This document shows positions 1 through 7,936 of a DNA stretch of 64,000 nucleotides, in pieces. The translations under genes were made by a program, and so were the position numbers. The notes under the pieces are model-generated. The model saw only the letters and a list, made by a program, of their open reading frames with translations. It had not been told where the DNA came from and did no database searches. How positions within the stretch are numbered: the stretch's first letter is position 1; each line of letters begins with the position of its first letter. The stretch is taken from positions 26,335 to 90,334 of the IMG/VR virus record IMGVR_UViG_3300044640_001517. The stretch is one strand, 5' to 3'. This DNA comes from a virus.

Positions 1-494
1 CCAACTGTCTTAAAGTCGCGGAACATACGCACACCGTCACCCTTACGGCGAACACGCATGTCAAGTTTGCCTTGCAGTTCTACCTCACCGTCGAACATCG
101 GCATTGAGATGATCTCTTCAGTTGAGATCATTTCAAGCTCTGCATCAATGCCGTTTTCATCTACCCACTGCAGATAACCTTCGAGCATGATACGACCGAG
201 CTCGGCTTCGCTGTCGAGATCCATTGTGTCGCGGTATGTGTCAATTAGCAGTTGCTTGTCTTTCTTGACAAGTTCCGCGTGTGCCTCAAGCAGTGGAACA
301 CCTTGGCCGTAGTACGCATCAAGCGCGCCGTGGATACGTGTACCAAGCGCAAGCGCGCCTGTCATGTTCTGTGATTTTGGTTGAAGTCGACGATAGTAGT
401 TCAACCACCACTTACGACGACAGTCTTTGAATGTTTGGATCTCCGAGTTTGAGATCTTGATTGGTCGCGGTGTAATCGCTACCGGAACTGACAT
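1..494 (-). CDS. PD-(D/E)XK nuclease, RecB/Cas4-like (partial)
   Basis: The gene runs off the left edge; about 164 N-terminal residues are visible from an ATG at 494. The N-terminus has the ISNSEIQTFKDCRRKWWLNY pattern of the RecB/Cas4-like exonuclease family, a helix ending in a Cys/Arg-rich turn. Near the edge a GKLDMRV segment followed by FRDFKT supplies the D...(D/E)xK metal-binding pair. Known family role: single- or double-strand DNA exonuclease in recombination or end processing. It lies 5 bp downstream of the SNF2 helicase stop and is probably translated with it, so the two may act together on DNA ends or forks. The C-terminus, where Cas4-type enzymes have an iron-sulfur Cys cluster, lies outside the window, so the subtype cannot be settled. 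Confidence 0.8.
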   Translation of the reverse strand, partial: MSVPVAITPRPIKISNSEIQTFKDCRRKWWLNYYRRLQPKSQNMTGALALGTRIHGALDAYYGQGVPLLEAHAELVKKDKQLLIDTYRDTMDLDSEAELGRIMLEGYLQWVDENGIDAELEMISTEEIISMPMFDGEVELQGKLDMRVRRKGDGVRMFRDFKTV

Positions 495-499
495 GTCCA

Positions 500-2293
500 C
501 TATGAACCTGCTTTCTCTGTCTTGAGCATGGCAAGCAATTGATCCTTATCGCGAACGATCTGTTCAAAGTTGTCTGCTTTTGTGTCGAGTACGTCGATGA
601 CGCGCTCCTCTATTGTTCCCTCAGTGACATAGTCCATGATCACGATTGAGTCATGGATTTCGCTGCCGATGCGGTGAACGCGATCCATCGCCTGCTTGTG
701 ATCCACAAGAGACCACGGACGTTGGAGCATTACCAATCTGCGCGCGGCTGTGAGCGTGATTCCAACGCCACCTGCCTGTGCGGTAAACAAGACCCACTTG
801 ATCTTGCCTGACTGGAAATCATCTACCGCCTTCTGACGTTCGTCTTCGTCTTGGGCGCCGGTAATAAGACCGTGCGGGATCTTTGCCTTTGTCATTTCTT
901 TGCTGAGCAACTCAATTAGCTGACGCGACACCGCGCAGACAGCGACTGAATCATCTCCAAAGTCACCGCTCGCAATATCGTCCATAAGCGCGTCAACCTT
1001 GCATGATGGACCGACAAGACGCACTTGGCTTTCGCCCGTAATCTCATCAACCTGCATCTCTGCAAACGAACTCGCAAACTGTAGTAGGCGTGTTGTCTGC
1101 GTGAGTGGACTTGGCGCAGTTACCGCAGATCCACCTTCAAGTTCTGCGATCATAAGATCACGCATCTGGTCATACGCTTTCTTCTGTTTTGATGACATCT
1201 CAATGTCGCGGCGTTCCTTGAGTACAGGCGGAAGCCACGGAAGCACGCGTGCCTTAAGCATTCTGCGCATACGAGGATTTATCGCGGCATAGAATTCTTC
1301 GTTCATGTGAGGCTTTACGCCGATCACAATCATTCCGCCAAACGCGTTGAGCATTGTGTCAACCATGCGATCGATCCAGCGTGTCTTACTTGGCCACTCA
1401 CTTGGTGACAACCAGTGAAGGATTGGCCAGAGGTCAAGAACGTTGTTTGCGATCGGTGTTCCAGTGAGCGCAAAGCGAACGTCTGCATCGCCTGTTGCCG
1501 CCCATAGTGCACGCGTCTGCTTTGACTTTGGATCTTTAGAGCGGTGAATCTCGTCAGCAACAACAACCTTGAAGTCGATACCGTTGAGTTCACGCTTGTG
1601 GATCTCACAACGATTTTCACTTACTTTTTCGTCGTGGCCACCGCAATCAGTGCAACGTGCTAGTGCAACAGAGCCATAAGGCGCCAGTCGCGAGTGTGAG
1701 CGCAATGACTCCCAGTTGATTACGTATACATCAGCCTCTGTATCGAATTGCTTGCGGCGTTGACCTGCTGAACCTTTGATGACCTGGACGCGAACGCCAG
1801 GCCACCACATCTTAAACTCACGTTCCCAGTTTTTCTTGAGCGTGTTAGGGCAAACAACCAAGGCAGGAAATACTTCTTCAGTCTCTGACAGTTTCTTAAT
1901 TGCACGAATTGTCTGTGCTGTCTTACCAAGACCTGGTTCATCGGCGAGCAACGCGCGACGTGCAGTTGACAAGAACGCAACGCCGGCGCGCTGATGAGGA
2001 AACAGATCTTCATCGCCTTCAAAGGTGTCAAGATCACGTAGGGCGTTCGCCGGCGAGATTCTCGTTGCGAGTTCATTTGCGGCCCACGCCGACAGTTTTG
2101 GTCCAATTACAAGATCTGACCTAAATACCGATCGAAGTGCGAGGCACGATGACCAGCCCAGTGGCACGCGCCACGCTTGATCCGATGCTGACCATGTCGC
2201 ACCTGGGATACTCTTGCATAATTCCTTAAAACGCCACTCTGTTTCAATACGGATGTGTTCTCCCGTACTGTTAAGATCTACATTTACTGGCAC
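500..2293 (-). CDS. SNF2-family DNA helicase/translocase
   Basis: A 597-residue SF2 ATPase. Walker A (DEPGLGKT) is at about residues 118-125, the DEIH Walker B box at 247-250, and motif VI (DRVHRIG) near residue 550. Before the helicase core, residues 10-45 form a short module (WSASDQAWRVP) like those in SMARCAL1/HARP and DUF5710 proteins. A zinc-knuckle insertion lies just before motif II: Cys214, Cys217, Cys229 and His232. The start is a GTG at 2293 with AAAAGGAA about 10 bases upstream; a TATAGT box at 2327-2332 is a plausible promoter, so this gene may begin its own transcript. Family role: dsDNA translocation, fork remodelling or annealing. The neighbouring resolvase, polymerase and nuclease support a role in replication or recombination. 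Confidence 0.93.
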   Translation of the reverse strand: MPVNVDLNSTGEHIRIETEWRFKELCKSIPGATWSASDQAWRVPLGWSSCLALRSVFRSDLVIGPKLSAWAANELATRISPANALRDLDTFEGDEDLFPHQRAGVAFLSTARRALLADEPGLGKTAQTIRAIKKLSETEEVFPALVVCPNTLKKNWEREFKMWWPGVRVQVIKGSAGQRRKQFDTEADVYVINWESLRSHSRLAPYGSVALARCTDCGGHDEKVSENRCEIHKRELNGIDFKVVVADEIHRSKDPKSKQTRALWAATGDADVRFALTGTPIANNVLDLWPILHWLSPSEWPSKTRWIDRMVDTMLNAFGGMIVIGVKPHMNEEFYAAINPRMRRMLKARVLPWLPPVLKERRDIEMSSKQKKAYDQMRDLMIAELEGGSAVTAPSPLTQTTRLLQFASSFAEMQVDEITGESQVRLVGPSCKVDALMDDIASGDFGDDSVAVCAVSRQLIELLSKEMTKAKIPHGLITGAQDEDERQKAVDDFQSGKIKWVLFTAQAGGVGITLTAARRLVMLQRPWSLVDHKQAMDRVHRIGSEIHDSIVIMDYVTEGTIEERVIDVLDTKADNFEQIVRDKDQLLAMLKTEKAGS

Positions 2294-2326
2294 GTATCAA
2301 ATTCCTTTTGTCGTTGCGTAGGTGTC

Positions 2327-2332
2327 ACTATA
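2327..2332 (-). promoter_or_regulatory. Putative -10 box upstream of SNF2 gene
   Basis: On the minus strand the sequence reads TATAGT, followed by a leader with CAACGACAAAAGGAA before the GTG at 2293. The leader resembles the ACGACGAAAGGA leaders of the right-arm genes. No clear -35 box is seen. Confidence 0.45.
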
Positions 2333-2385
2333 CCATATACTAAGTCAAAATTGCATTAGTTTTGGATAATTCTTTCTTAGTATTT

Positions 2386-2850
2386 TTATTGGAGCAGTCT
2401 TCGGGGTGTCCAGCCCTTTTTAGCAAGATAAAGCAGCCCGTGGCGGATTGCATCAAGGGCGTGACCTTCCCCGCCTTTATGCCAGTAGTCAAGCTTCTTG
2501 AGCGCCTCGTTTGGGAACATTCTCTTGGCGTCTACAGGACTTTGAAGCACAATCGACTCTGGACTTGCGCAGGTGGATTCACGCGCAAGATGCTTGAGAA
2601 CGCCGATCTGCTCGAGTGAGTACGGTGCCTGCGAGTTCTTTGCGGTCTGCGCCGTGATAGTAAATCGCTCACAGGCGATCTCGAGATCTACCCGAGCATC
2701 AAGTGCCATGTCAAGTCCACGACGAACCGCGGTTGCAAACTCGTCTGCTTGGTATTCACCCGACCAAAGAAGCTCTGGCTCGCCATCTGAAAATGAAAAT
2801 AGACAGATACCGCTGGCTTTACCAGGATCTACTGCAAGGATCAATCTCAT
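2386..2850 (-). CDS. RuvC-like Holliday junction resolvase
   Basis: A 154-residue RNase H-fold protein close to RuvC in length. The acidic residues fit the RuvC pattern: Asp8 in LAVDPG, Glu61 in ACERF, and Asp133/His137 in HALDAIRHG near the C-terminus. Family role: metal-dependent cutting of four-way or branched DNA before packaging. The ATG overlaps the TGA of the polymerase gene (ATGA), so the two are translationally coupled. Phage RuvC-like enzymes vary in substrate (junctions, flaps, D-loops), so the exact structure cut is inferred. Confidence 0.88.
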   Translation of the reverse strand: MRLILAVDPGKASGICLFSFSDGEPELLWSGEYQADEFATAVRRGLDMALDARVDLEIACERFTITAQTAKNSQAPYSLEQIGVLKHLARESTCASPESIVLQSPVDAKRMFPNEALKKLDYWHKGGEGHALDAIRHGLLYLAKKGWTPRRLLQ

Positions 2851-4673
2851 AGGTACTTATCTCCCCAACACTCAAGCGGACCGTCAACGTCTGCTGTTAA
2901 TGGAACTGCCCAACCTTCACGCGTTGTCATGCACTCGCGAACAAGTTTCTTGATCTCTTCGGCGTCCTTACGCGGAGCATTGAGCACAATTTCGTCGTGC
3001 ACCGGAACGATAAGAAGTTCCGTGAGATCTGCTTGATCGAGTTTTACAAGGTTGCTCTTGAATACCTCGGCCGCGCCGCCTTGAATCAGATAGTTGACAA
3101 GTGTATACACACGGCCATCGTCACATGGAAGACGTCGTCCGGTCCAGGTGTATACATATCCCTGTCCCTCGGACTTAAATCTACGCATGCCAACGTCTTC
3201 AATCTGACGTTGGAAGTGACTCATTCCTGGGAATCGCGAGTCAAACGCGTCAGACACTGACTTCATCTGTCCCTCAAGCACGCCGGCGGTGATCGCCTGC
3301 TTTGCAACACCTGCGCCGTATAGGCGACCGTAGACCATGCTCTTGATGAGGTTACGACGTTTATCAGACTTCTTCATCGTTGGATCTTCGTACACCTCGC
3401 GACCAATCTCCGTAAACGGATCTGATCCTGTAGCGTCAGCAAGATGAAACAGGTTTACAAGGTTTTGATCTTGTGAGAGACTTGCAAACATGCGGAACTC
3501 AACCTGATCGAGGTCCGAGGTGATGATTACATGGTCCTCGTCTTTTGGAATAAACGCGCGACGAACGACGTCATCGCCTTTTGGCAACGTTTGAAGTGCT
3601 GGGCTTGTAATCGACATGCGACTAGTACGAGCACCGAGAGTACGGACAGACGGATGAACCACGCCGTCAATAGACTCAGTAAGGAAGTTCGAGAAGTATG
3701 TGTTGGCAAGTTTGTCGGCCTTTCGTTGTTTAAGTACTGTGTCAGCGAGGTTCTTTACCTCGTCATTTCCGTCACGGAGAAGAATCTTTAGCTGATCCTT
3801 TGTGCAGGACTTCTGTCCTGTCGGCGTATACTCCGTGATCTCTGCGCCGAGACTTTCAAATAAACGTACAAGTTGAACGTTACTTGTGATTGACGTTCCG
3901 CTATAGGTTTGCTTTGCCCACGCCTTAACCTTCTCGGTATACGCAGTGAGTTCGTCAAACTTTTGCTTAGAGTAGTCGAGGTTTACACGTGCTCCATTCA
4001 ACTCCATGCGCGTCACAATTTTGCGCGTCGCCATCTCGAGTTCATACGCTTTTTGGTACGGACCATCAGGACCGCACTGCTTGTAGAACAACTCCCAGAG
4101 ACGGGTTGTTAGCACACAGTCAAGCGCACCGTATGACCAATATGGTTGAAAGTTTGTTGGCACAGTTCCCCATGTCCAACCGTTCTTTGCAAGCTCAACG
4201 TCGAGTGTTTCCTGTAACGCAACCGCACGACTGTCAACATGCAATGCTGCAAGACGTTTTAGCGCGCCTGATCCTAGTGGATCGATGACGTGCGCCATAA
4301 TCATTGTGTCATGCGCGCGGTGCCAAGGCATCTCCCAACGTGACTTGACAGCGAACCAACGAGCCTCAAACGCGATGTTGTGGCAGATGATCGGGCCGTC
4401 AAACTTATCCATCGCTTCATAAAATACGCCGCCCCACTCGTTCCACGGAATTGACCAACCCTGTTCACCGTCGCCAACCTGCACAAGACGAAGTTGACCG
4501 TGCCACGGAGAGAACGCATGTTCACGCGGATTACCTGGAAGTTCTCCTGTTTCAGTGTCAATTGAGATCGCGTCATACGGACGACGTTGACCTAGCCAAT
4601 GAATGAAATCGTTGGCCTTCTGTGCTGAGTCAACGAGATGTAACTGAACATCTGAAAGATTATTGGTTGTCAT
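2847..4673 (-). CDS. polA: DNA polymerase I-type replicative polymerase with 3'-5' exonuclease
   Basis: A 608-residue family A polymerase without a 5' nuclease domain, the usual phage form. The exonuclease domain has Asp39/Glu41 (SIDTETG), CHNIAFEARW, and a YGALDCVLTTRLW box. Polymerase motif A (SDLDQVEFRMFA) is near residue 391, motif B (RRNLIKSMVYGRLYGAG) near 447, and motif C (VPVHDEIVL) near 557; all catalytic acids are present. In the O helix the residue matching E. coli Phe762 is Tyr (VYG), as in T7 polymerase; in known enzymes this relaxes discrimination against dideoxynucleotides. The gene follows dCMP deaminase with a 4-bp overlap and precedes the resolvase, forming a replication operon. 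Confidence 0.96.
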   Translation of the reverse strand: MTTNNLSDVQLHLVDSAQKANDFIHWLGQRRPYDAISIDTETGELPGNPREHAFSPWHGQLRLVQVGDGEQGWSIPWNEWGGVFYEAMDKFDGPIICHNIAFEARWFAVKSRWEMPWHRAHDTMIMAHVIDPLGSGALKRLAALHVDSRAVALQETLDVELAKNGWTWGTVPTNFQPYWSYGALDCVLTTRLWELFYKQCGPDGPYQKAYELEMATRKIVTRMELNGARVNLDYSKQKFDELTAYTEKVKAWAKQTYSGTSITSNVQLVRLFESLGAEITEYTPTGQKSCTKDQLKILLRDGNDEVKNLADTVLKQRKADKLANTYFSNFLTESIDGVVHPSVRTLGARTSRMSITSPALQTLPKGDDVVRRAFIPKDEDHVIITSDLDQVEFRMFASLSQDQNLVNLFHLADATGSDPFTEIGREVYEDPTMKKSDKRRNLIKSMVYGRLYGAGVAKQAITAGVLEGQMKSVSDAFDSRFPGMSHFQRQIEDVGMRRFKSEGQGYVYTWTGRRLPCDDGRVYTLVNYLIQGGAAEVFKSNLVKLDQADLTELLIVPVHDEIVLNAPRKDAEEIKKLVRECMTTREGWAVPLTADVDGPLECWGDKYL

Positions 4674-5170
4674 AGATATGTCGTTCCTTGAGGCGTGTCT
4701 CTGTCGATTGTTGTTACGAGTATTCCGCAGTTCCTGAGATATGTAACTGATGTCTCAGGATTGCGATGCGCGTCCACTCCGCCTATTCTACATACAACTC
4801 GCTTGATTCCTGAGTTTGATATGAGCTTTGCACATTGCATACACGGAGGGCTGCTAATGTAGATAGTTCCACCCTCGCTCAACGAGCGATCTACATACAA
4901 AAGTGCGTTTGCCTCGGCGTGGATCGCAGGGCAGGCATCATACATATTGTCAAGTGGTGCAACGCCTTTTGCGCGATCGCACCAGTTGATGCACTCACCA
5001 GACTCTGGCCAACTTGCGGCAGGTCCATTGTAGCCTGTTGCGACGATGTGCTGATCGTGCGAAACAATTGCAGCACCCATCTGTGCACGGGTACAGCGTG
5101 ATCGTTTTGCTACGGCGTCAACGACCGCAAGCCAGGTATCGTCCCAAGACGGACGATTGTCACTTGCCAT
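4670..5170 (-). CDS. Deoxycytidylate (dCMP) deaminase
   Basis: The zinc-dependent cytidine/deoxycytidylate deaminase signature is intact: HAEANALLY supplies the zinc-binding His and catalytic Glu, and PPCMQCAKLI the two Cys ligands. RAQMGAAIV and VATGYNGPA are further family landmarks. The frame is open upstream, but the ATG at 5170 (MASDNRPSWDDTW) matches the usual N-terminus and gives 166 residues; the extra upstream residues coincide with another gene (5160-5336). Role: dCMP to dUMP, feeding a ThyA-type enzyme. The neighbouring ThyA homologue may itself prefer dCMP, in which case the two enzymes would compete for or partition the same pool. Confidence 0.92.
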   Translation of the reverse strand: MASDNRPSWDDTWLAVVDAVAKRSRCTRAQMGAAIVSHDQHIVATGYNGPAASWPESGECINWCDRAKGVAPLDNMYDACPAIHAEANALLYVDRSLSEGGTIYISSPPCMQCAKLISNSGIKRVVCRIGGVDAHRNPETSVTYLRNCGILVTTIDRDTPQGTTYL

Positions 5171-5336
5171 TCTGTTCCCTGTGGTTATTTGCCTCGTTGA
5201 TTGTTCCGGCCATGATCCGAGCAAGTAGCTCAATCGCGTCGCGTCGTGAGAACCCAGCTGCCTTGAGCGTGATAAACAACTCATGCATGCTGATGGCCGC
5301 GTCTTTCATCGGTGAGTTGTACTCGTCTTTTGCCAC
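5160..5336 (-). CDS. Small conserved-type helical protein (58 aa)
   Basis: A GTG start one base after the thymidylate synthase-like stop opens a 58-codon frame ending in TGA at 5160, overlapping the deaminase start by 11 bp. The residues around MHELFITLKAAGFSRRDA and ELLARIMAGTI suggest two amphipathic helices, like small helical proteins often found in actinophage replication blocks. Tight packing between two enzymes and no competing frame support it as real. Function unknown. Confidence 0.65.
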   Translation of the reverse strand: MAKDEYNSPMKDAAISMHELFITLKAAGFSRRDAIELLARIMAGTINEANNHREQNGK

Positions 5337-5337
5337 T

Positions 5338-6198
5338 TTATTGTTCTTTCTTCTTGTTGTTCTCGATCGCCTTTGCCATAACGTCTGTGTACCAACGTTC
5401 GGCAGGAGTTAGACGATCGCGAAGTTCTGTCTGATACACAGCCTTGAGTGCGATCAGCGCAGACGATTCAACCTCGCGCCACGTACGACCTGTGATCTCT
5501 GGGTTCGCCTCGACCTTGTCTGTATACTTGAGTCCTTCCGCGGCTTCGTAGTGATCTGCGTAGATATGCAATGATCCAACGTGATGTGAATATGTACCCG
5601 GTTCGATCTGCAAAATAGAACAGATCGCAAGCTGCGCACGTGAGAACTGAAAGAAATCGTAAGCTGCGCCAAGCCACACATCGTTTGATCGCATGTACAC
5701 ACTCATGTTGAGCTTGTTCTTGCGGATACGGAACTGGTGTAGCACTGTGCACGGATAGTCACGCTTGTTTTCTTGTGTATCGAGCTGTGGACTCCACATT
5801 GTGATTACGCCCTGACGGGTATCTGGGTCGCGCTTGAGACGCTCGATGATGATCTCATATTGACCTTTTGTCCGCGTACCGTATGAGCCGTGGAACATTC
5901 CGTCATCTTCGATGTAGTTCTTAAACTGTGGGCCGATGTCAATTACGAGTTCAGGAATACTTACGCCTGAGAGCAACTGCAGCGCCTCAACAGCACCGAT
6001 ACCTGAGACGGGGTTACGGTTCACATTGAGTGGAAGTGCCGCACGAATATCGTGGATATGAATTGTCGCGTCTTCAATCTCACGCGTCTTCATTCCACGA
6101 GGTGCAACCTCTTCGCCATGCTTAAGAACATGCTGGACAAGATCAACATAGCCGTTTACGCCGTCTTGAATCTCAATTGTCTTTATGGAAGTATCCAC
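5338..6198 (-). CDS. ThyA-family enzyme; candidate dCMP hydroxymethylase
   Basis: A 286-residue folate-dependent thymidylate synthase homologue. The nucleophile is Cys150 (YPCTVLHQF), phosphate-binding Arg170 lies in MRSNDVWLG, and His211/Tyr213 lie in LHIYADHY. At the position equivalent to E. coli ThyA Asn177, which reads the pyrimidine ring, this protein has Asp181 (LGAAYDFF instead of LGLPFNIA). In T4 dCMP hydroxymethylase the same position is Asp (Asp179), which selects cytosine. The residue after the catalytic Cys is Thr, not the usual His. The start is a GTG at 6198 with AGAAGGAG upstream, overlapping the kinase fusion gene by 16 bp. It is clearly ThyA superfamily; specificity for dCMP rather than dUMP is inferred from one residue. 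Confidence 0.85.
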   Translation of the reverse strand: MDTSIKTIEIQDGVNGYVDLVQHVLKHGEEVAPRGMKTREIEDATIHIHDIRAALPLNVNRNPVSGIGAVEALQLLSGVSIPELVIDIGPQFKNYIEDDGMFHGSYGTRTKGQYEIIIERLKRDPDTRQGVITMWSPQLDTQENKRDYPCTVLHQFRIRKNKLNMSVYMRSNDVWLGAAYDFFQFSRAQLAICSILQIEPGTYSHHVGSLHIYADHYEAAEGLKYTDKVEANPEITGRTWREVESSALIALKAVYQTELRDRLTPAERWYTDVMAKAIENNKKKEQ

Positions 6199-7181
6199 GG
6201 GTCTCCTTCTGTAGTTTCTTTATTTGCAAATCTTTCAAGTGCAAGTCCGTACTCTACCCGGTCATGGTGATGAAACCGGCGAACATACTGCGGGTGAGGT
6301 GCAACGACAATGTCTGCAGAACTTACTCCAGAGCGGAGTAGACGCTTCTCGGCCATTCGACCAAGCGCGACAATCTGCGGCTGCCCCAGTGCCATCCACA
6401 GTTCAATGAATCTCATGTTCTTGACGTCATCAGAGTTTACAACTCCTACCTCACGCCAGAGTGTCTCGGGTAGCGCCGATAATAGGTAGTCGCCAGAGTT
6501 TCCGTTATACGGCATGAACGGAAGTATTGTGCCGTCTTTGTTGATGCGATCATCGCCAACGAGGAGAGCCTTTGGCTTTACAGCTCCGATGTACTCTGGA
6601 AACTCGCGGAGAAACTCAGCGGCATATACCCGCTTTGTCGCGATCTCGATGAGCGCGGCTGCAAGATTCGGTATCTCGTCCATGCTGTCCGGCTGCGGCG
6701 TAATTGTTCCGGCAAGACCGTGGGTAGATTTAGCAGCTGTCGCGTATAGCCCAATGATTGTTTCCAGATCTTGTTCAGTTACATAGTCATCGCCACGCCC
6801 TCTCAGACGCATCTGGATGACATCTAAGGGCTGGTAAAGCCAGAATTGGGATACTCCACGGGACGCCAAAACCATCTCAACCCAACGCCACCCAGGGATA
6901 CCAAGCAGTCCGTAGTTATCGTTTATACAGGTGTGAGGACGCTTGAGCGGTGCATATGTCGCCTCGCCCCAGTGCCAGCGATCCGCCACCCAGTATTCAT
7001 TTAAGAAGTCAGTATTTTCAATGCTGGCGCCGTACTCGTTTAGCACCCAAAGGCGAGATTCTTCTTGGGGACGACCTTGATGAATTGTGCGCACAGGTCC
7101 GCGTTCTTCGAGCTGTCGCGCAATCTCTGCGCATAGAGAACTTTTTCCAGAGGCGTCTGTGCCTTCTACTGCGATAAACAT
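6183..7181 (-). CDS. Thymidylate kinase-like / uracil-DNA glycosylase-fold fusion
   Basis: A 332-residue two-domain protein. Residues 1 to about 200 are a P-loop nucleoside-monophosphate kinase of the dTMP kinase type: FIAVEGTDASGKSSL at the N-terminus, DRWHWGEATY as a DR-type substrate motif, and a lid-like RLRGRGDDY. Residues about 208-320 match the family 4/5 uracil-DNA glycosylase fold: LLVGDDR...LPFMPYNGNSGDYL corresponds to the GEAPG...PFVG.AG motif, QIVALGRMAEKRLL to the next strand and helix, and APHPQYVRRFHHH to the HPS-type catalytic loop. Several canonical glycosylase residues differ, so activity may be altered. It starts the operon with the ThyA homologue. Possible roles are phosphorylation of a modified dNMP and recognition of a modified or wrong base. 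Confidence 0.82.
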   Translation of the reverse strand: MFIAVEGTDASGKSSLCAEIARQLEERGPVRTIHQGRPQEESRLWVLNEYGASIENTDFLNEYWVADRWHWGEATYAPLKRPHTCINDNYGLLGIPGWRWVEMVLASRGVSQFWLYQPLDVIQMRLRGRGDDYVTEQDLETIIGLYATAAKSTHGLAGTITPQPDSMDEIPNLAAALIEIATKRVYAAEFLREFPEYIGAVKPKALLVGDDRINKDGTILPFMPYNGNSGDYLLSALPETLWREVGVVNSDDVKNMRFIELWMALGQPQIVALGRMAEKRLLRSGVSSADIVVAPHPQYVRRFHHHDRVEYGLALERFANKETTEGDPWILP

Positions 7182-7211
7182 GTCTGTCGTCCTTTGGTCA
7201 TTGTGGGTACT

Positions 7212-7217
7212 ACTATA
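7212..7217 (-). promoter_or_regulatory. Putative -10 box for the nucleotide/replication operon
   Basis: TATAGT on the minus strand lies in the 55-bp gap before the kinase fusion. The leader contains CCAAAGGACGACAGAC just before the ATG at 7181, a strong Shine-Dalgarno of the same style as the right-arm leaders. Confidence 0.5.
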
Positions 7218-7236
7218 ACAATAAGTCGCCTTTGAT

Positions 7237-7722
7237 TTAGGGAATCATTTCTATTTTATAGATCGACTCAATTCCTTTATCTACCTGTGCAGATTCTTCA
7301 AGAAGTCTTTGCGCAACATTTGTTAGGTAGCGTGCGCCAGCATTGTCATACTTATACAGCGCCTCGAGCACAGCACCTGGATCTTCACTTACCTGCGCCC
7401 AGTAGCGATCTTTCTCTGGAAAGATAAGTCCAGCCTCGAGCCGTGGACCGCAGTCAGGGCAGGGCACAGCGTCTTGCTTGATCTCACTTGCTGGAATTTC
7501 TTGAAGACCGTATCGCTTAACTAGATGGCAGGCCGCGCCGTGAAAAGTAACGGATACGCCAACTCGAGAAAGTATGTACGCTCCGTTTTCTGTTCTATAT
7601 AGCTCGAATTCGATCCAGCGCGTAGAACCGCTCTTCCATGAAGACGATTTGCCTAGTAACTTTCCGTTAAACTGAAGCGTGCGTGAGCCATCTTTTACTT
7701 GAATCATTGGTCTATTTTCCAT
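7237..7722 (-). CDS. Hypothetical protein with CPxCG motif
   Basis: A 161-residue protein that I do not recognise. The first 90 residues are beta-rich (LQFNGKLLGKSSSW, RWIEFELYRTENGAYILSRV), followed by PCPDCGP, a single CxxC knuckle that could bind zinc as a dimer or with His64/His68. The C-terminal half looks helical (YDNAGARYLTNVAQRLLEE). It stands alone between the replication block and the oxygenase region. Confidence 0.75.
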   Translation of the reverse strand: MENRPMIQVKDGSRTLQFNGKLLGKSSSWKSGSTRWIEFELYRTENGAYILSRVGVSVTFHGAACHLVKRYGLQEIPASEIKQDAVPCPDCGPRLEAGLIFPEKDRYWAQVSEDPGAVLEALYKYDNAGARYLTNVAQRLLEESAQVDKGIESIYKIEMIP

Positions 7723-7768
7723 CTCTGTGTGCTTGTGTCAATAATATCAACAACTAAAAATAATGATG

Positions 7769-7936
7769 TTACTTCTTCATCTGTGCAATTTGGTCTTGAA
7801 GTGTGCGGACTGTCGCCTTAAGAATAGCGTTATCTCTGGCGTAGTTTGCCACCTGAATACTTAGCTCGTTTATGATCAACATCGGGCTGAGATCAGAAGG
7901 TATATCTTGTGCTGTTATTGGTGCAGGATTGCTCAT
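7769..7936 (-). CDS. Small coiled-coil protein (55 aa)
   Basis: The ATG at 7936 directly follows the oxygenase stop (TAAATG), giving 55 codons to a TAA at 7769. The second half (LSIQVANYARDNAILKATV then RTLQDQIAQMKK) has heptad spacing and should form a short coiled coil. The direct stop-start junction implies coupling with the oxygenase gene. Function unknown. Confidence 0.65.
   Translation of the reverse strand: MSNPAPITAQDIPSDLSPMLIINELSIQVANYARDNAILKATVRTLQDQIAQMKK

Noticed and set aside
4670-5284. Longer dCMP deaminase starting at 5284
   Set aside because: The extra N-terminal residues do not resemble the family and coincide with the separate 58-codon gene at 5160-5336.
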